Origin: Planctomycetota bacterium
GTDB taxonomy: Bacteria > Planctomycetota > SZUA-567 > H5-PLA8
Reading direction: 5' to 3'
Assembly (NCBI GenBank): GCA_015075375.1
Contig: JABTUM010000002.1
Span: forward strand, 653,393-717,392
DNA: 64,000 bases
Each line of letters begins with the position of its first letter. Position 1 is the first letter of the stretch. Shown piece by piece: positions 24,734-33,952 of the stretch. Both the position numbers and the translations under genes were made by a program. Under the pieces are notes generated by a model. The model searched no databases. It was not told where the DNA came from and worked only from the letters and a program-made list of their open reading frames with translations.

Positions 24734-26032
24734 ATGGCTATTCCGCCGCCTCCCCCTCCGCCACCCCGCGATCCGCCTCCGCCCATCGAACCGCCCGACG
24801 ACATCGAGCCCTTGGAAGAGGACGACGACGGCGAATCGGCCAACGAGCACGAAATCCGGGACCAGTTCCTGCGCGAGACGGGGCACGTCCAGCAGGAGGT
24901 GATCGAGATCGCGGCGCGCGATATCGAACGCGACGCCGAACAGGAAGAGCGCCTGGCGCGCGAGAAGGCGGTCAAACGCGAGTCGTTCTACTCCGACCTG
25001 ATCTATACGCTCACCCACCTGCGCTACGAAGAAGCCGAAGCGCGCGTGCTGTGGGTGAACCTGCTGACCCACAAAATGGAGATGTCCGACCGCCTGGGGC
25101 GCAACGTGGGCATCCGCGTCGCGGCGCTGGACTACTTCAAGAACATCCTGGGCGCGCTCGACGACGTGAAGATCCTCGACGCGAGCCAGTACATCGAGAC
25201 CGCGCAGCTCGCCGTCACCGACGGCCTGACCGGGGTCTTCAACCACCGCTACTTCCAGGACCGCCTCAGCCGCGACATCGGGCGCGCGCGCGAAGAGAAC
25301 ACGAAACTCTCGCTGCTGATGATCGATATCGATTACTTCAAGCAGTACAACGACATCAACGGGCACATCGCGGGCGACGTGGCGCTGAAGGAAGTCGCCG
25401 CAGTGTTGCGCCGCAACCTGAAGCGCAACGATCTGGTCGCGCGCTACGGCGGCGAAGAATTCGCGGTGATCCTGGCCGGGGTGGACCGCGAGCAGGCGCG
25501 CGCGGTGGCCGAGCGTATCCGATCGCGCATCGGCGAGATCGATTTCCCCAACGAGCAAGTGCTGCCCGGCAACAACCTGACCATCTCGGTGGGGCTGGCC
25601 GAATTCCCCGCCGACGCTCCGGACCGCGGCGACCTGATCGCCGCGGCCGACCGCGCGCTCTACTCCGCCAAGCACGGCGGGCGTAACCGCGTCGAATCCG
25701 CCGACGCCGACAAGCGCCGGGAACAGCGCATTCCCATGTCGCTCAAGGTTCGCTACAGCACCGACGAAAACGGCGAGGGCAAAACCATCGAGGCGCACTC
25801 CGCCAACCTCTCGCTGGGCGGCATGTGCCTCTTGACCGACGAACAGATCCACGAAGGCCAGGTCCTGCGCCTGGAGCTCGACGGGCTCGACGACGCCCAG
25901 CCTCTACTGGCGCGCGTGATGTGGCGTCACCCCACACGCCATGGGCATTTTCAGGTCGGCTTGAAGTTCGTGAATGTGGGCGCGAAGGAACTCGAGCGCA
26001 TCACGCAGTTCGTGGCCCGCGTGCAGCCCTGA
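24734..26032 (+). CDS. Diguanylate cyclase with C-terminal PilZ domain
   Basis: A 432-residue cytoplasmic protein. It starts with a polyproline run (residues 4-17), then a helical, charged region (to about 155), then a GGDEF domain with the active loop RYGGEEF at 237-243. The usual inhibitory I-site RxxD is KRND here, so product inhibition may be reduced. After about residue 320 comes a PilZ domain, with the c-di-GMP-binding RREQR at its start and the later NLSLGG. The protein can thus make and sense c-di-GMP. It starts 13 bases after rseP, in the same direction. Signals and outputs are unknown. Confidence 0.93.
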   Translation: MAIPPPPPPPPRDPPPPIEPPDDIEPLEEDDDGESANEHEIRDQFLRETGHVQQEVIEIAARDIERDAEQEERLAREKAVKRESFYSDLIYTLTHLRYEEAEARVLWVNLLTHKMEMSDRLGRNVGIRVAALDYFKNILGALDDVKILDASQYIETAQLAVTDGLTGVFNHRYFQDRLSRDIGRAREENTKLSLLMIDIDYFKQYNDINGHIAGDVALKEVAAVLRRNLKRNDLVARYGGEEFAVILAGVDREQARAVAERIRSRIGEIDFPNEQVLPGNNLTISVGLAEFPADAPDRGDLIAAADRALYSAKHGGRNRVESADADKRREQRIPMSLKVRYSTDENGEGKTIEAHSANLSLGGMCLLTDEQIHEGQVLRLELDGLDDAQPLLARVMWRHPTRHGHFQVGLKFVNVGAKELERITQFVARVQP

Positions 26033-26033
26033 A

Positions 26034-26369
26034 TTAATCGCCAAACAGGTCGTGAAGTTCGGCCAGCAGGCGCCGCAGGCGCGGATAGACCGGCACATCG
26101 CCCAGCGCTCCGGCCAAGCGTTCCAGCGTCAGCGTTTCCAAAGCCTGGCCTTCGAAGAACCCCACGATCCGGTCGGCATACGCATGGTGTCTGCCCGTGG
26201 CGTCGGGCGGCTCGAAACGCACGTTCTGGAAATAGTGCCGGCCGTCCCGTTCCGCCAACCTGAATCTAAGGGGGTCCAAGTCTTGGGATACAGTCGTGTC
26301 TCGCGCCCTGCTCGTCGCCGGAGCAGGCGGAGGGGTTGATGCGCGTTGCGGTTGCGTCGAGAGCGGCAC
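26034..26369 (-). CDS. Hypothetical small protein, convergent to the GGDEF-PilZ gene
   Basis: A 111-residue protein from a GTG start with a proline/alanine-rich, probably disordered first 30 residues and a well-formed helical remainder (HHAYADRIVGFFEGQALETLTLERLAGALG, read in two pieces, and RLRRLLAELHDLF). Codon use is as in neighbouring genes, so I treat it as real. It ends one base from the convergent diguanylate cyclase stop. I recognise no family. Confidence 0.5.
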   Translation of the reverse strand: MPLSTQPQRASTPPPAPATSRARDTTVSQDLDPLRFRLAERDGRHYFQNVRFEPPDATGRHHAYADRIVGFFEGQALETLTLERLAGALGDVPVYPRLRRLLAELHDLFGD

Positions 26370-26464
26370 CCGATGGTCCTCGGTCTCGCGAACTCGGCTA
26401 ATGACCCTCGTGCAGCTATCCTTAATAGTGCGACTGTATACCTAAAAGTATCCACCTGAATTTA

Positions 26465-26590
26465 CAGAGTCAAGCCAGCGGTGCCCGAAAACCTACACTT
26501 CGTTGAATATTGGCCGACCAAAGCATTTAGGCGCATGTGCAATGTGGAAAACGAGGCCCAGATACGAATATTGAACCGCGCTTGACTCTG
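26465..26590. repeat. 11-bp inverted repeat flanking a 104-base AT-richer stretch
   Basis: CAGAGTCAAGC (26465-26475) and its exact reverse complement GCTTGACTCTG (26580-26590) face each other just before aroB. The enclosed DNA is poorer in GC and holds GAATATTG twice. No target duplication is obvious. It could be a long leader hairpin, a regulatory pair of sites or a small mobile remnant. The rest of the gap 26370-26616 shows nothing else I can support. Confidence 0.6.
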
Positions 26591-26616
26591 CGCGCCGGGG
26601 CCACTAACCAAGCCCC

Positions 26617-27750
26617 ATGAACTCTGCATCGCACTCCGATTCCGGCGCCGCGCGCGTCGTGCGCGTTGAGTTAGGTCCGCGCAGCTACGAAATCCGTATT
26701 CAGCCGGGCCTGTTGCTGAAAGTTGGCCAGTTGCTGGCCACGACCGTCAAGGCGCGCCGGGTGCTGGTGGTGACCGATCGTAACATCGGTCCCGTGCACG
26801 GGCGCCCGCTTGCCAAGGCGCTGCAAAGCGCCGGGATTTCCGGCGATCTGATCGAGCTTCCGCCCGGCGAAGGCGCGAAGACCTGGGAGGTCTGCAAGTC
26901 GCTCTACGACATCTGCTTCGACCAAGGCCTCGACCGCAGTTCGTGCCTCGTCGCGCTGGGCGGCGGCGTGATCGGCGACCTGACGGGCTTCGTCGCGGCC
27001 ACCTTCATGCGCGGGATCGACTTCGTTCAGGTACCGACCACGCTCCTCGCCATGGTCGACGCAAGCGTGGGCGGGAAGACGGCGATCGACCATCCGCGCT
27101 CCAAGAACGGGATCGGTGCGTTTCATCAGCCGCGCGCGGTCTTCATCGACTCGGATGCGCTCAAGACGCTGCCCGACCGCGACCTGAAGTCGGGTCTCGC
27201 CGAAGTGATCAAATACGGCGTGATCGAAGACGCCGCGTTCTTCGCCTGGATCGAACAGAACCTCGCGGCGCTTCTGGCCCGCGATCCGGAAGCGTTGAGC
27301 TACGCCATCGAACACTCCTGCCGCTCTAAAGCGCGCATCGTGGGCGAGGACGAACGCGAAAGCGAAGGCGGGAACCGCGCGCTCCTGAACTACGGGCATA
27401 CCTTCGGCCATGCGATCGAGGCCTGCCTGAATTACCAAGGCTACCTGCACGGCGAAGCCGTGGCGATCGGGATGGCTTTGGCCGGAGAACTGGCGCTACG
27501 CCGAAAGCTTTGGAAGCCCGAAGAAGCCGAACGCGTCGAGAAGCTGATCCTGCGCGCCGGATTGCCGACCAAGTTGCGCCTGTCCGATCCGGCGCCGGAG
27601 TTGCTCCACGCGGCCACTTTCAGCGATAAGAAGACGCGCGGTGGGCAGCTCCGATTCGTACTGCCCACGGCCATCGGGAAGACGGCGGTATTCAAGGACG
27701 TGCCCGAGGCCGAGGCGCTCAAGGTCTGGCAGGACGTCCCGCGCGCGTAA
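26617..27750 (+). CDS. aroB: 3-dehydroquinate synthase
   Basis: A 377-residue NAD- and metal-dependent enzyme, second step of the shikimate pathway, converting DAHP to 3-dehydroquinate. Landmarks: LPPGEGAKTWE, ALGGGVIGDLTGFVAATFMRG (nucleotide loop, in two parts), VPTTLLAMVDASVGGKTAID, the metal-binding glutamate in LAEVIKYG, and two histidines in LLNYGHTFGHAIE and YLHGEAVAIGM. Length is near the family norm of 350-370. No clear ribosome binding site is seen. Confidence 0.97.
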   Translation: MNSASHSDSGAARVVRVELGPRSYEIRIQPGLLLKVGQLLATTVKARRVLVVTDRNIGPVHGRPLAKALQSAGISGDLIELPPGEGAKTWEVCKSLYDICFDQGLDRSSCLVALGGGVIGDLTGFVAATFMRGIDFVQVPTTLLAMVDASVGGKTAIDHPRSKNGIGAFHQPRAVFIDSDALKTLPDRDLKSGLAEVIKYGVIEDAAFFAWIEQNLAALLARDPEALSYAIEHSCRSKARIVGEDERESEGGNRALLNYGHTFGHAIEACLNYQGYLHGEAVAIGMALAGELALRRKLWKPEEAERVEKLILRAGLPTKLRLSDPAPELLHAATFSDKKTRGGQLRFVLPTAIGKTAVFKDVPEAEALKVWQDVPRA

Positions 27751-27813
27751 GGCACGAAACGCTCCGCGCATTCCACCATTGAGCCCGCCGCCCGCAGGGG
27801 CGAGAATAGCCGC

Positions 27814-29025
27814 ATGAGCACCGACGAACGCCGCGCCGAACGGCTGGCGACCTTGAGGCTGGTCCACGCGTCCAACGTGGGCCCCGTCACCTACCGCAAG
27901 CTTGTTCGGATTTTCGGTTCGGCCGAGGCGGTGCTGGCCGCGCCCCAGGCGCGTCTGGAGGAAGTGCCGGACCTCGGGCGCAAGACCGCGCAGTCCATCC
28001 GGCAAGCGGCCTCAGATGCCTGGGCCGAAGAGGAACTTGCGCGCGCGTCCGTCCGCGGCGTCACGATCCTGACGCTCGACGATCCGGCCTATCCCAAGCC
28101 GCTCTTGAATACCTACGATCCCCCGCCGGTCCTGTACGTGTCGGGCGAGTTACGCCCCGAGGACGCGCTCGCCGTGGCGATTGTCGGCACGCGGCATTGT
28201 TCGCCCTACGGGCGCAAGCAGGCCGAGCGGTTGGCCGCGGGGCTGGCCCTGGCGGGCTTTACGGTGGTCAGCGGTTTGGCGCGCGGCGTGGACACCAGCG
28301 CGCATCAAGGGGCCATGGACGCCGGCGGCGGACGCACGCTCGCGGTCCTGGGCACCGGCGTCGATCACGTGTATCCGCCCGAGAATTCGAAGCTGCACAC
28401 GCGGATCGCCGGGGGAGGGGGAGCTGTCTTGAGCGAACTGCCGCTGGGCACGCCGCCATCGAGTGAGAATTTTCCGCGCCGCAACCGCGTCATCGCGGGG
28501 CTCGCGCTGGGGACCATCGTGATCGAAGGCTCGGCCACCAGCGGCGCGCTGATTACCGCGCGCTACGCGGTGGACATGGACCGCGAAGTCTTTGCGGTGC
28601 CGGGGCCGGTTGACAGTCCTAACTCGGCCGGGCCGCACCGCTTGATCAAGCAGGGCGCCAAGCTGATCGAGGATGTCGAGGACGTGCTGGCCGAATTGCG
28701 CGAAGTCGCCGCGCCGCTGGTGAAACTACGGCCGCCCGACGAACGCCTGCGTTTGCCCAAGATGGGCAAGGACAAGGAGCCGGCCGCGCCGTTGCTGGAG
28801 TCCGTTCCCGATGCGCGCCCCGCTCCCGCCGATTTGCGCGCGATCAATCTGAATCCGCGCGAGCAAGCCCTGTTCGGCATGCTCGATCCCCACGAACCCC
28901 GCGGACTCGACCGGCTGATCACCGAAAGCGGGCTCAAGCCCCACGAAGTCCTCGCCACCCTGATGGTGCTGGAAGTGCGCCGGCTGTGCCGCCAGCTTCC
29001 CGGTAAGCGTTTTGTGAAGGCGTGA
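27814..29025 (+). CDS. dprA: DNA-processing protein DprA
   Basis: A 403-residue protein that binds incoming single-stranded DNA and loads RecA during natural transformation. Three parts are visible: an N-terminal helix-hairpin-helix-like region (about 8-75, with VPDLGRKTAQSIRQA), the Rossmann-like core (about 90-300, with VAIVGTRHCSPYGRKQAE, SGLARGVDTSAHQGAM and FPRRNRVIAGLALGTIVIE), and a C-terminal winged-helix domain (about 335-403). It follows aroB by 63 bases. No other competence gene is nearby, so DNA uptake by this organism cannot be inferred from this gene alone. Confidence 0.95.
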   Translation: MSTDERRAERLATLRLVHASNVGPVTYRKLVRIFGSAEAVLAAPQARLEEVPDLGRKTAQSIRQAASDAWAEEELARASVRGVTILTLDDPAYPKPLLNTYDPPPVLYVSGELRPEDALAVAIVGTRHCSPYGRKQAERLAAGLALAGFTVVSGLARGVDTSAHQGAMDAGGGRTLAVLGTGVDHVYPPENSKLHTRIAGGGGAVLSELPLGTPPSSENFPRRNRVIAGLALGTIVIEGSATSGALITARYAVDMDREVFAVPGPVDSPNSAGPHRLIKQGAKLIEDVEDVLAELREVAAPLVKLRPPDERLRLPKMGKDKEPAAPLLESVPDARPAPADLRAINLNPREQALFGMLDPHEPRGLDRLITESGLKPHEVLATLMVLEVRRLCRQLPGKRFVKA

Positions 29026-29155
29026 CCGACGGGCACTTTATCTCGATTAACCCACGTGCTTAAGTGGGACCTAGTGTATGAGTTCATAGATTCAAAGCTG
29101 GACGGGTGTGCGCTCGATTAAGTTAAGCAGACTCAACGATTCCGGAGCTTCGCCC

Positions 29156-31753
29156 ATGCGCATGATCTTGCTCGGCTCCCTGTGGTTAGCACTCCTCGGA
29201 AGCGGTTCCGTGTGGGGCTACGGAGTCACGCACAACGGCGGGCTGCGGTCTGTCGAAAGGCTGTCGCCCACCGAACTGGAACTTCGCTTCGGTCCGGCGA
29301 TTCGCTTGGCCTCCTTGGTGCCGCAGGATTTCTGGCACATCCAGATCGTCAGCGCCACGGACGCCGATTTCCAAAAAGGAATCGGCGCGGCCAAGGTCGA
29401 GGTGCTCGGCAGCGAAGAGGACGGTCCGTTTCCCGAAGGCTGGAGCGGTTCGCGCCCGCAGCGCCATCGCCTGAAGGTGTCGCTGCCGGCCGATAAGCCC
29501 ATGAAAGACGGGCAGCGCTATTGGCTGCGCGTCAATTCGTCGGGCATCGCCGCGCACAACAAACGCGCGAAGTACGTGGTGGAGAAGGGCGCGGTGAAGC
29601 CGGAAGACCTCGATCCGCGCTACGGCCTGCGCGAGCTCTACGCGCTTTCGAGCACCGGGCTGCATATCGTCATGGGCTCGGGTCTGGACGAGAAGAAGCT
29701 CGCCGATCCGGCGCACATCAAAGTGACTTCGGACGGCGACGACGACTTCAAAGCCGGCCGCTCGCCCGCTCGGATTTCCCGCCGCAGCAATCTGGATTAC
29801 TACATCCCCGACGGCTGGCCGTGGCGGTTCGCACAGCGGCACGAGTTATTCCTGCTCTTCGATAAGCCCTTTAAGCAGGGCCAGCGCTACGAACTGGAAT
29901 TGAATGCCAAGCCCGGTGCGCCGCTGACGTGCGGCATCTCCAAGCAGTCGTTCGTCTTCGACGACCGCGCGCTTCTGAATCTGTCCATCAAGGTGAACCA
30001 GATCGGTTATCTGCCCGACGCCAAGGAAAAGTACGCGTACCTGGGCATGTGGATGGGCGAGCAGAATGCGTACGATTTCGGTCCCGAGGCGGCCACGTTC
30101 GAAGTTCGCGACGCGCAGAGCCACGCGGTGGTGCTGCAAGGGAAGCCCGCGCTGCGGCGCAAAGCGACGTACGCGCTGGCAAACGGAACGCTTTCGCCCG
30201 ATCCCAAGCAGACGCCGGGACCGGAGACGGTCTACAAGAACGATCTGAGCTACGAACACGTCTGGCAGCTCGATCTCTCGCCGCTCAAGGATTCGGGCGC
30301 GTATTACGTGGCGATTCCGGGGCTGGGCCGGTCGTTCGAGTTCCGCGTCGCGCGCGACGTGTACTTGGAGCCGTTCAAGATTGCCATGAGCGGGATTTAC
30401 CATCAGCGCAGCGGAATCGATATCAAAGCGCCGTTCAGTGTGCACTACCAGCCCGCGGGACACCGCAATTCCACCGAGTACAGCACGCAGCGCAAGAAGG
30501 AGTTCGCCGACGAGAAGTTCGCCACCGACGGCAAGAAACACGACCTTTGGGGCGGGCATCACGACGCCGGAGACTGGGATCCGCGCAGCCACCTCGACGT
30601 GGCCGAGATGCTCTTCCTGCTCTACGACCTGAACCCCACCGCATTCACCGACGGTCAGTTGAACATCCCCGAGAACGCCAACGGTTTTCCGGACCTGCTC
30701 GACGAAGCGCATTGGGCGCTGGACCTCTGGACGCGCCTGCAGGACGAAGACGGCGGCGTGCATCACGGGATTGAAGCCACCAAGGACCCGCTGCCCGGCG
30801 ATACGCCCGCCAACGACCGGCTGCGCGAATTCGCTTACGCGAAAGACAGCACCGCCAGCTACTACTTTGCGGCGATGGCCGCGCACGCCGCGGTGCTTTG
30901 GAAGCGCAACGGCAAAGCCGCCGAATCCGAGGCCTTCCTGCAGCGCGCATTGAAAGCCTGGACGTGGGCGCAGGCGCATCCCGAAACGGAAGCGCCGCGC
31001 CAACCCGGCGAGCGCGATCGCCTCGTGCACGCCGCCGCGGCGCTTTTCCGAGCCACCGGCGAAGCGCGCTTCGACGAAGCTTTTCGAAAACAAGTGATTA
31101 CTTCGGAGCATCCGGCCGCGCCGCCGTTCGAATACCGCAAGCACGATCACCTGGCCGGTATGCAGCAGTACCTTGAAGCCGATAAGGGCGACGCGGAACT
31201 GAAGAAAAAGATTCGCGCTTCGATGGAAGGTCTGGCCGGTTACTGGAAAACTTGCGCCGAGACGACCACCTATCGCTACATGCGCAGTCCCCATGCCCCC
31301 AACAGTTGGGGCACCGGCGGCTTGCCGATCTGGACGTACTTCCCGGCCGTCGCCGCGCACGCCAGCGAAAGCGCGGAACTCAAGACGGGCCTGACCTCCT
31401 GGATCCTCTTCACCAACGACTTCTCGCTGGGCTGCCATCCGATGAATCTGGTTTTCACGGCAGGCATCGGCAAACGCTACGTTCACCACGCCTTCAGCCA
31501 CCTGGACATCAACAGCCCTGAAGGCGTGGTCGCGGGCTTGCAGTGCGAGGGCCCCAGCCGCGGCAAGCCAGCGGGTTCGCCGGGCGGCAAGAGCATGGGC
31601 GACTGGCCCGCGATGAGCTTCTATCCGCACGGGCCGTGGCCGGAACTGTACTGTTTCTCCGAAGAGGCTTCGCCCGGCATGGCGGAGGGTGTGGTGATCA
31701 ATCAGGCGCGCACGGCGCTGGCCTACGGATTGTTTCTGCCGCCGGCCAAGTGA
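29156..31753 (+). CDS. Secreted glycoside hydrolase family 9 (cellulase-like)
   Basis: An 865-residue exported enzyme. A signal peptide (MRMILLGSLWLALLGSGSVWG) is followed by N-terminal beta domains, including a cellulase N-terminal Ig-like domain at about 275-390 (VNQIGYLPDAKEKYA). The (alpha/alpha)6 catalytic domain starts at about 400. The nucleophile/base pair D470 and D473 is in HHDAGDWDPRSH, and the catalytic acid E844 is in AEGVVINQARTALAYGL, which lines up with the NEVAIN...A motif of the family. It probably cuts beta-1,4-glucans or similar plant or algal glycans. I chose ATG 29156, with GGAG nine bases upstream, over 29108. It stands alone on the plus strand. Confidence 0.93.
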   Translation: MRMILLGSLWLALLGSGSVWGYGVTHNGGLRSVERLSPTELELRFGPAIRLASLVPQDFWHIQIVSATDADFQKGIGAAKVEVLGSEEDGPFPEGWSGSRPQRHRLKVSLPADKPMKDGQRYWLRVNSSGIAAHNKRAKYVVEKGAVKPEDLDPRYGLRELYALSSTGLHIVMGSGLDEKKLADPAHIKVTSDGDDDFKAGRSPARISRRSNLDYYIPDGWPWRFAQRHELFLLFDKPFKQGQRYELELNAKPGAPLTCGISKQSFVFDDRALLNLSIKVNQIGYLPDAKEKYAYLGMWMGEQNAYDFGPEAATFEVRDAQSHAVVLQGKPALRRKATYALANGTLSPDPKQTPGPETVYKNDLSYEHVWQLDLSPLKDSGAYYVAIPGLGRSFEFRVARDVYLEPFKIAMSGIYHQRSGIDIKAPFSVHYQPAGHRNSTEYSTQRKKEFADEKFATDGKKHDLWGGHHDAGDWDPRSHLDVAEMLFLLYDLNPTAFTDGQLNIPENANGFPDLLDEAHWALDLWTRLQDEDGGVHHGIEATKDPLPGDTPANDRLREFAYAKDSTASYYFAAMAAHAAVLWKRNGKAAESEAFLQRALKAWTWAQAHPETEAPRQPGERDRLVHAAAALFRATGEARFDEAFRKQVITSEHPAAPPFEYRKHDHLAGMQQYLEADKGDAELKKKIRASMEGLAGYWKTCAETTTYRYMRSPHAPNSWGTGGLPIWTYFPAVAAHASESAELKTGLTSWILFTNDFSLGCHPMNLVFTAGIGKRYVHHAFSHLDINSPEGVVAGLQCEGPSRGKPAGSPGGKSMGDWPAMSFYPHGPWPELYCFSEEASPGMAEGVVINQARTALAYGLFLPPAK

Positions 31754-31760
31754 GGCCGGG

Positions 31761-32930
31761 TCAGCGCGGCAGGTTGCGTAAGCGTTCGGCGGCGGCTTGC
31801 AGCGTCTCCATGCGCTTGGCGAAGTTGAATCGGATCAGCGGCTTTCCTTCGGGCGAGTCGGGCCGGTAGAAGCTCGATCCGGGCACCGCCGCCACGCCGA
31901 TGTTCTCCACCAGGTAGCGCGCGAATTTCACGTCGTCGCCGGTGATGCCTGCGCCGGTGGGGTACTGCGTCATCACGTAATACGCGCCCTGCGGTGCGAA
32001 GCACCGAAAACCGGCGTCTTCCAGCATGCGCAGGCAGAACGCGCGCCGCTCGACGTAGCCCGCGAGCATCTTCGCGTAGTACGCGTCTTCGAACGCCAGC
32101 GCCACCGCCGCGCCTTCTTGCAGGGGCGCGGGCGCCCCCACGGTCAGGAAATCGTGCACCTTGCGGATAGCGTCGGTGAGCGCCGGAGGCGCGATGCACC
32201 AGCCGATGCGCCAGCCCGTGGCGCTGTAGCTTTTGCTCAACCCGCTGATCGCGATGGTGCGCTCCCGCAAACCAGGCAGCGAAGCCGGGTACACGTGCGT
32301 GCGCCCCTCGTAAAGAATGTGCTCGTAGATCTCATCCGTGTAAATCAGCGCGTCGTGTTCCTGAACCAGCTTGCCGATGCACTCCAGTTCGGCGCGCGTG
32401 AAGACCTTGCCGGTCGGATTGTGCGGCGTATTGATCACGATGCCTTTGGTTTTCGGACCGAACGCGGCCTTCAGTTCGTCCGGATCGAAGCTCCAGTCCG
32501 GCGGGCGCAGCTTCACGTACTTTGGCACGGCGCCGGAGAGGATGCAGTCGGGCCCGTAGTTCTCGTAAAAGGGCTCGAAGACGATCACTTCGTCGCCGGG
32601 ATTCGCGGTGGCGAGCACCGCCGAGATCATCGCTTCGGTGCTGCCGCAGGTGACGACGATTTCGCGTTCCGGATCGGGCCGGTAGCCGGCGAAGCGTTCG
32701 GTCTTGGCGGCGATGGCCTCGCGCAGTGGCTTGGCGCCCCAGGTGATCGCGTACTGGTTGATCTCGCGGTCGATCGCATCCTTCGCGGCCTGTTTCATCG
32801 CGGCCGGCGCGGGGAAATCGGGGAAGCCTTGCGCCAGGTTCACGCCCCCGTGCTTGGCGCACAGCCGGCTCATCTCGCGGATCACCGACTCGGTAAAGCG
32901 TTCCGCCTTCGCGGAAACATGGTTCTTCAT
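31761..32930 (-). CDS. Class I/II PLP aminotransferase (aspartate/aromatic type)
   Basis: A 389-residue fold-type I aminotransferase. GGVNLAQGFPDFPAP near the N-terminus is characteristic of kynurenine/methionine aminotransferase-like and AspC-like branches. VIVFEPFYENYGPD, NTPHNPTGKVF, YTDEIYEHI and the PLP lysine in SGLSKSYSATGWRIGW follow, with RFNFAKR as the carboxylate-binding arginine. The ATG at 32930 has AAGGA six bases upstream and overlaps the stop of the PPIase gene by four bases (ATGA), so translation is coupled. The natural substrate is uncertain; aspartate, methionine-type and aromatic amino acids are all possible. Confidence 0.93.
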   Translation of the reverse strand: MKNHVSAKAERFTESVIREMSRLCAKHGGVNLAQGFPDFPAPAAMKQAAKDAIDREINQYAITWGAKPLREAIAAKTERFAGYRPDPEREIVVTCGSTEAMISAVLATANPGDEVIVFEPFYENYGPDCILSGAVPKYVKLRPPDWSFDPDELKAAFGPKTKGIVINTPHNPTGKVFTRAELECIGKLVQEHDALIYTDEIYEHILYEGRTHVYPASLPGLRERTIAISGLSKSYSATGWRIGWCIAPPALTDAIRKVHDFLTVGAPAPLQEGAAVALAFEDAYYAKMLAGYVERRAFCLRMLEDAGFRCFAPQGAYYVMTQYPTGAGITGDDVKFARYLVENIGVAAVPGSSFYRPDSPEGKPLIRFNFAKRMETLQAAAERLRNLPR

Positions 32931-33952
32931 GGAGCTTCCTTGGGGGGCGTTTCCGCGGGGCGGTCCCACGGCGGCCGGCGATTCAGCACATCTTCGTAAA
33001 AGGTGGCGCGCTGCATTTGGTGGAAGGAAAGCTGTTGCAGGAATTGCGCCACGCGTTCGGCCACGGCCTGCTGCTTCAGCACGGGCTCGAAATCGGCAAA
33101 GGTTTTCATCTCCACCAGCTTGGCGATGTGAAACCCGAAATCGGTCTCGAAGATCGCGGAGCGCGCGCCGGGGGCTTCGAGGGCGTAGCAGGCATCGGCG
33201 AAGGCGGGAACCAGCGGCGCCTGCGCGTCGCGCTTGCCGAAGTAACCCAGATCGCCGCCCTTGGATTTGGACGGGCAGTCGCTGTACGCTTTGGCCACCT
33301 CGGCGAAATCCGCGCCGCCGTTCAGTTTGGCCAGCGCCTCTTCCGCGCGGGTTCGCGCTTCGGCCGGCGAGCGCGTGACGCCTTCCCGCGCCGCCGCCAC
33401 GCTTCCGCGGTGCATGATCAGGATGTGCGAACAGCGCCTCAGCGGCAGGCGGTCCTTGGCCGCCGCAAAGAGCTCCTGAAGCTCTTCTCCGGTTACGTGC
33501 TCCGCCAAGCGCATTTCCATCGCTACCTGCGCCGCGAGCAGCGCACGGTGCTCTTCGGCGCTTTTCCCCATCGAGCGAAGGTAATCGTCGTAACTCCGGC
33601 CGCTGCGCGCGAGGCCGTCGCGGATGTTCTTCAGGCGCTCTTCGACTTTGCCTTCATCCGCCCGCACTTCGTTTTTTCGTACGTATCGCAGCAACAGTTG
33701 CTGCTCCAGTTCGCGCTCGCTCGCGTGCCGGCGAAACTTGATCCGCTCGGCATCGGGCGGCGTCTGCGGCGGTTCCTGCGCCTGCAACTCGCGCCACCAC
33801 TGCTGCTCCAGCGCCCAAACGGTCTCGGCGGGCACTTTGAGGTCTTCCAGTTCGGCCATCAACTCCACGGGCTGCGGTTCGCCGGCGTGCGCGCACGCGG
33901 CCGCGAGAACGCACGCGAGCAGAAGCCACGGTATCGGGTTCAAGCGCATCAT
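32927..33952 (-). CDS. Exported parvulin-type peptidyl-prolyl isomerase (SurA/PpiC-like)
   Basis: A 341-residue periplasmic folding factor. It begins with a signal sequence (WLLLACVLAAACAHAG) that also contains a possible lipobox cysteine, so it may be lipid-anchored. A helical chaperone-like region follows to about 165, then the parvulin domain at about 168-275 (RRCSHILIMHRG, ADFAEVAKAYSDCPSKSKGGDLGYF, GFHIAKLVE). The first ATG overlaps the stop of the preceding lipoprotein gene by four bases, and its own stop overlaps the aminotransferase start, giving a tightly coupled three-gene chain. Very long antisense readings through here are not genes. Confidence 0.92.
   Translation of the reverse strand: MMRLNPIPWLLLACVLAAACAHAGEPQPVELMAELEDLKVPAETVWALEQQWWRELQAQEPPQTPPDAERIKFRRHASERELEQQLLLRYVRKNEVRADEGKVEERLKNIRDGLARSGRSYDDYLRSMGKSAEEHRALLAAQVAMEMRLAEHVTGEELQELFAAAKDRLPLRRCSHILIMHRGSVAAAREGVTRSPAEARTRAEEALAKLNGGADFAEVAKAYSDCPSKSKGGDLGYFGKRDAQAPLVPAFADACYALEAPGARSAIFETDFGFHIAKLVEMKTFADFEPVLKQQAVAERVAQFLQQLSFHQMQRATFYEDVLNRRPPWDRPAETPPKEAP

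Noticed and set aside
29050..29067. CCCAC...GTGGG hairpin between dprA and the GH9 gene as a terminator
   Set aside because: Five base-pairs and no U-run; too weak to call.
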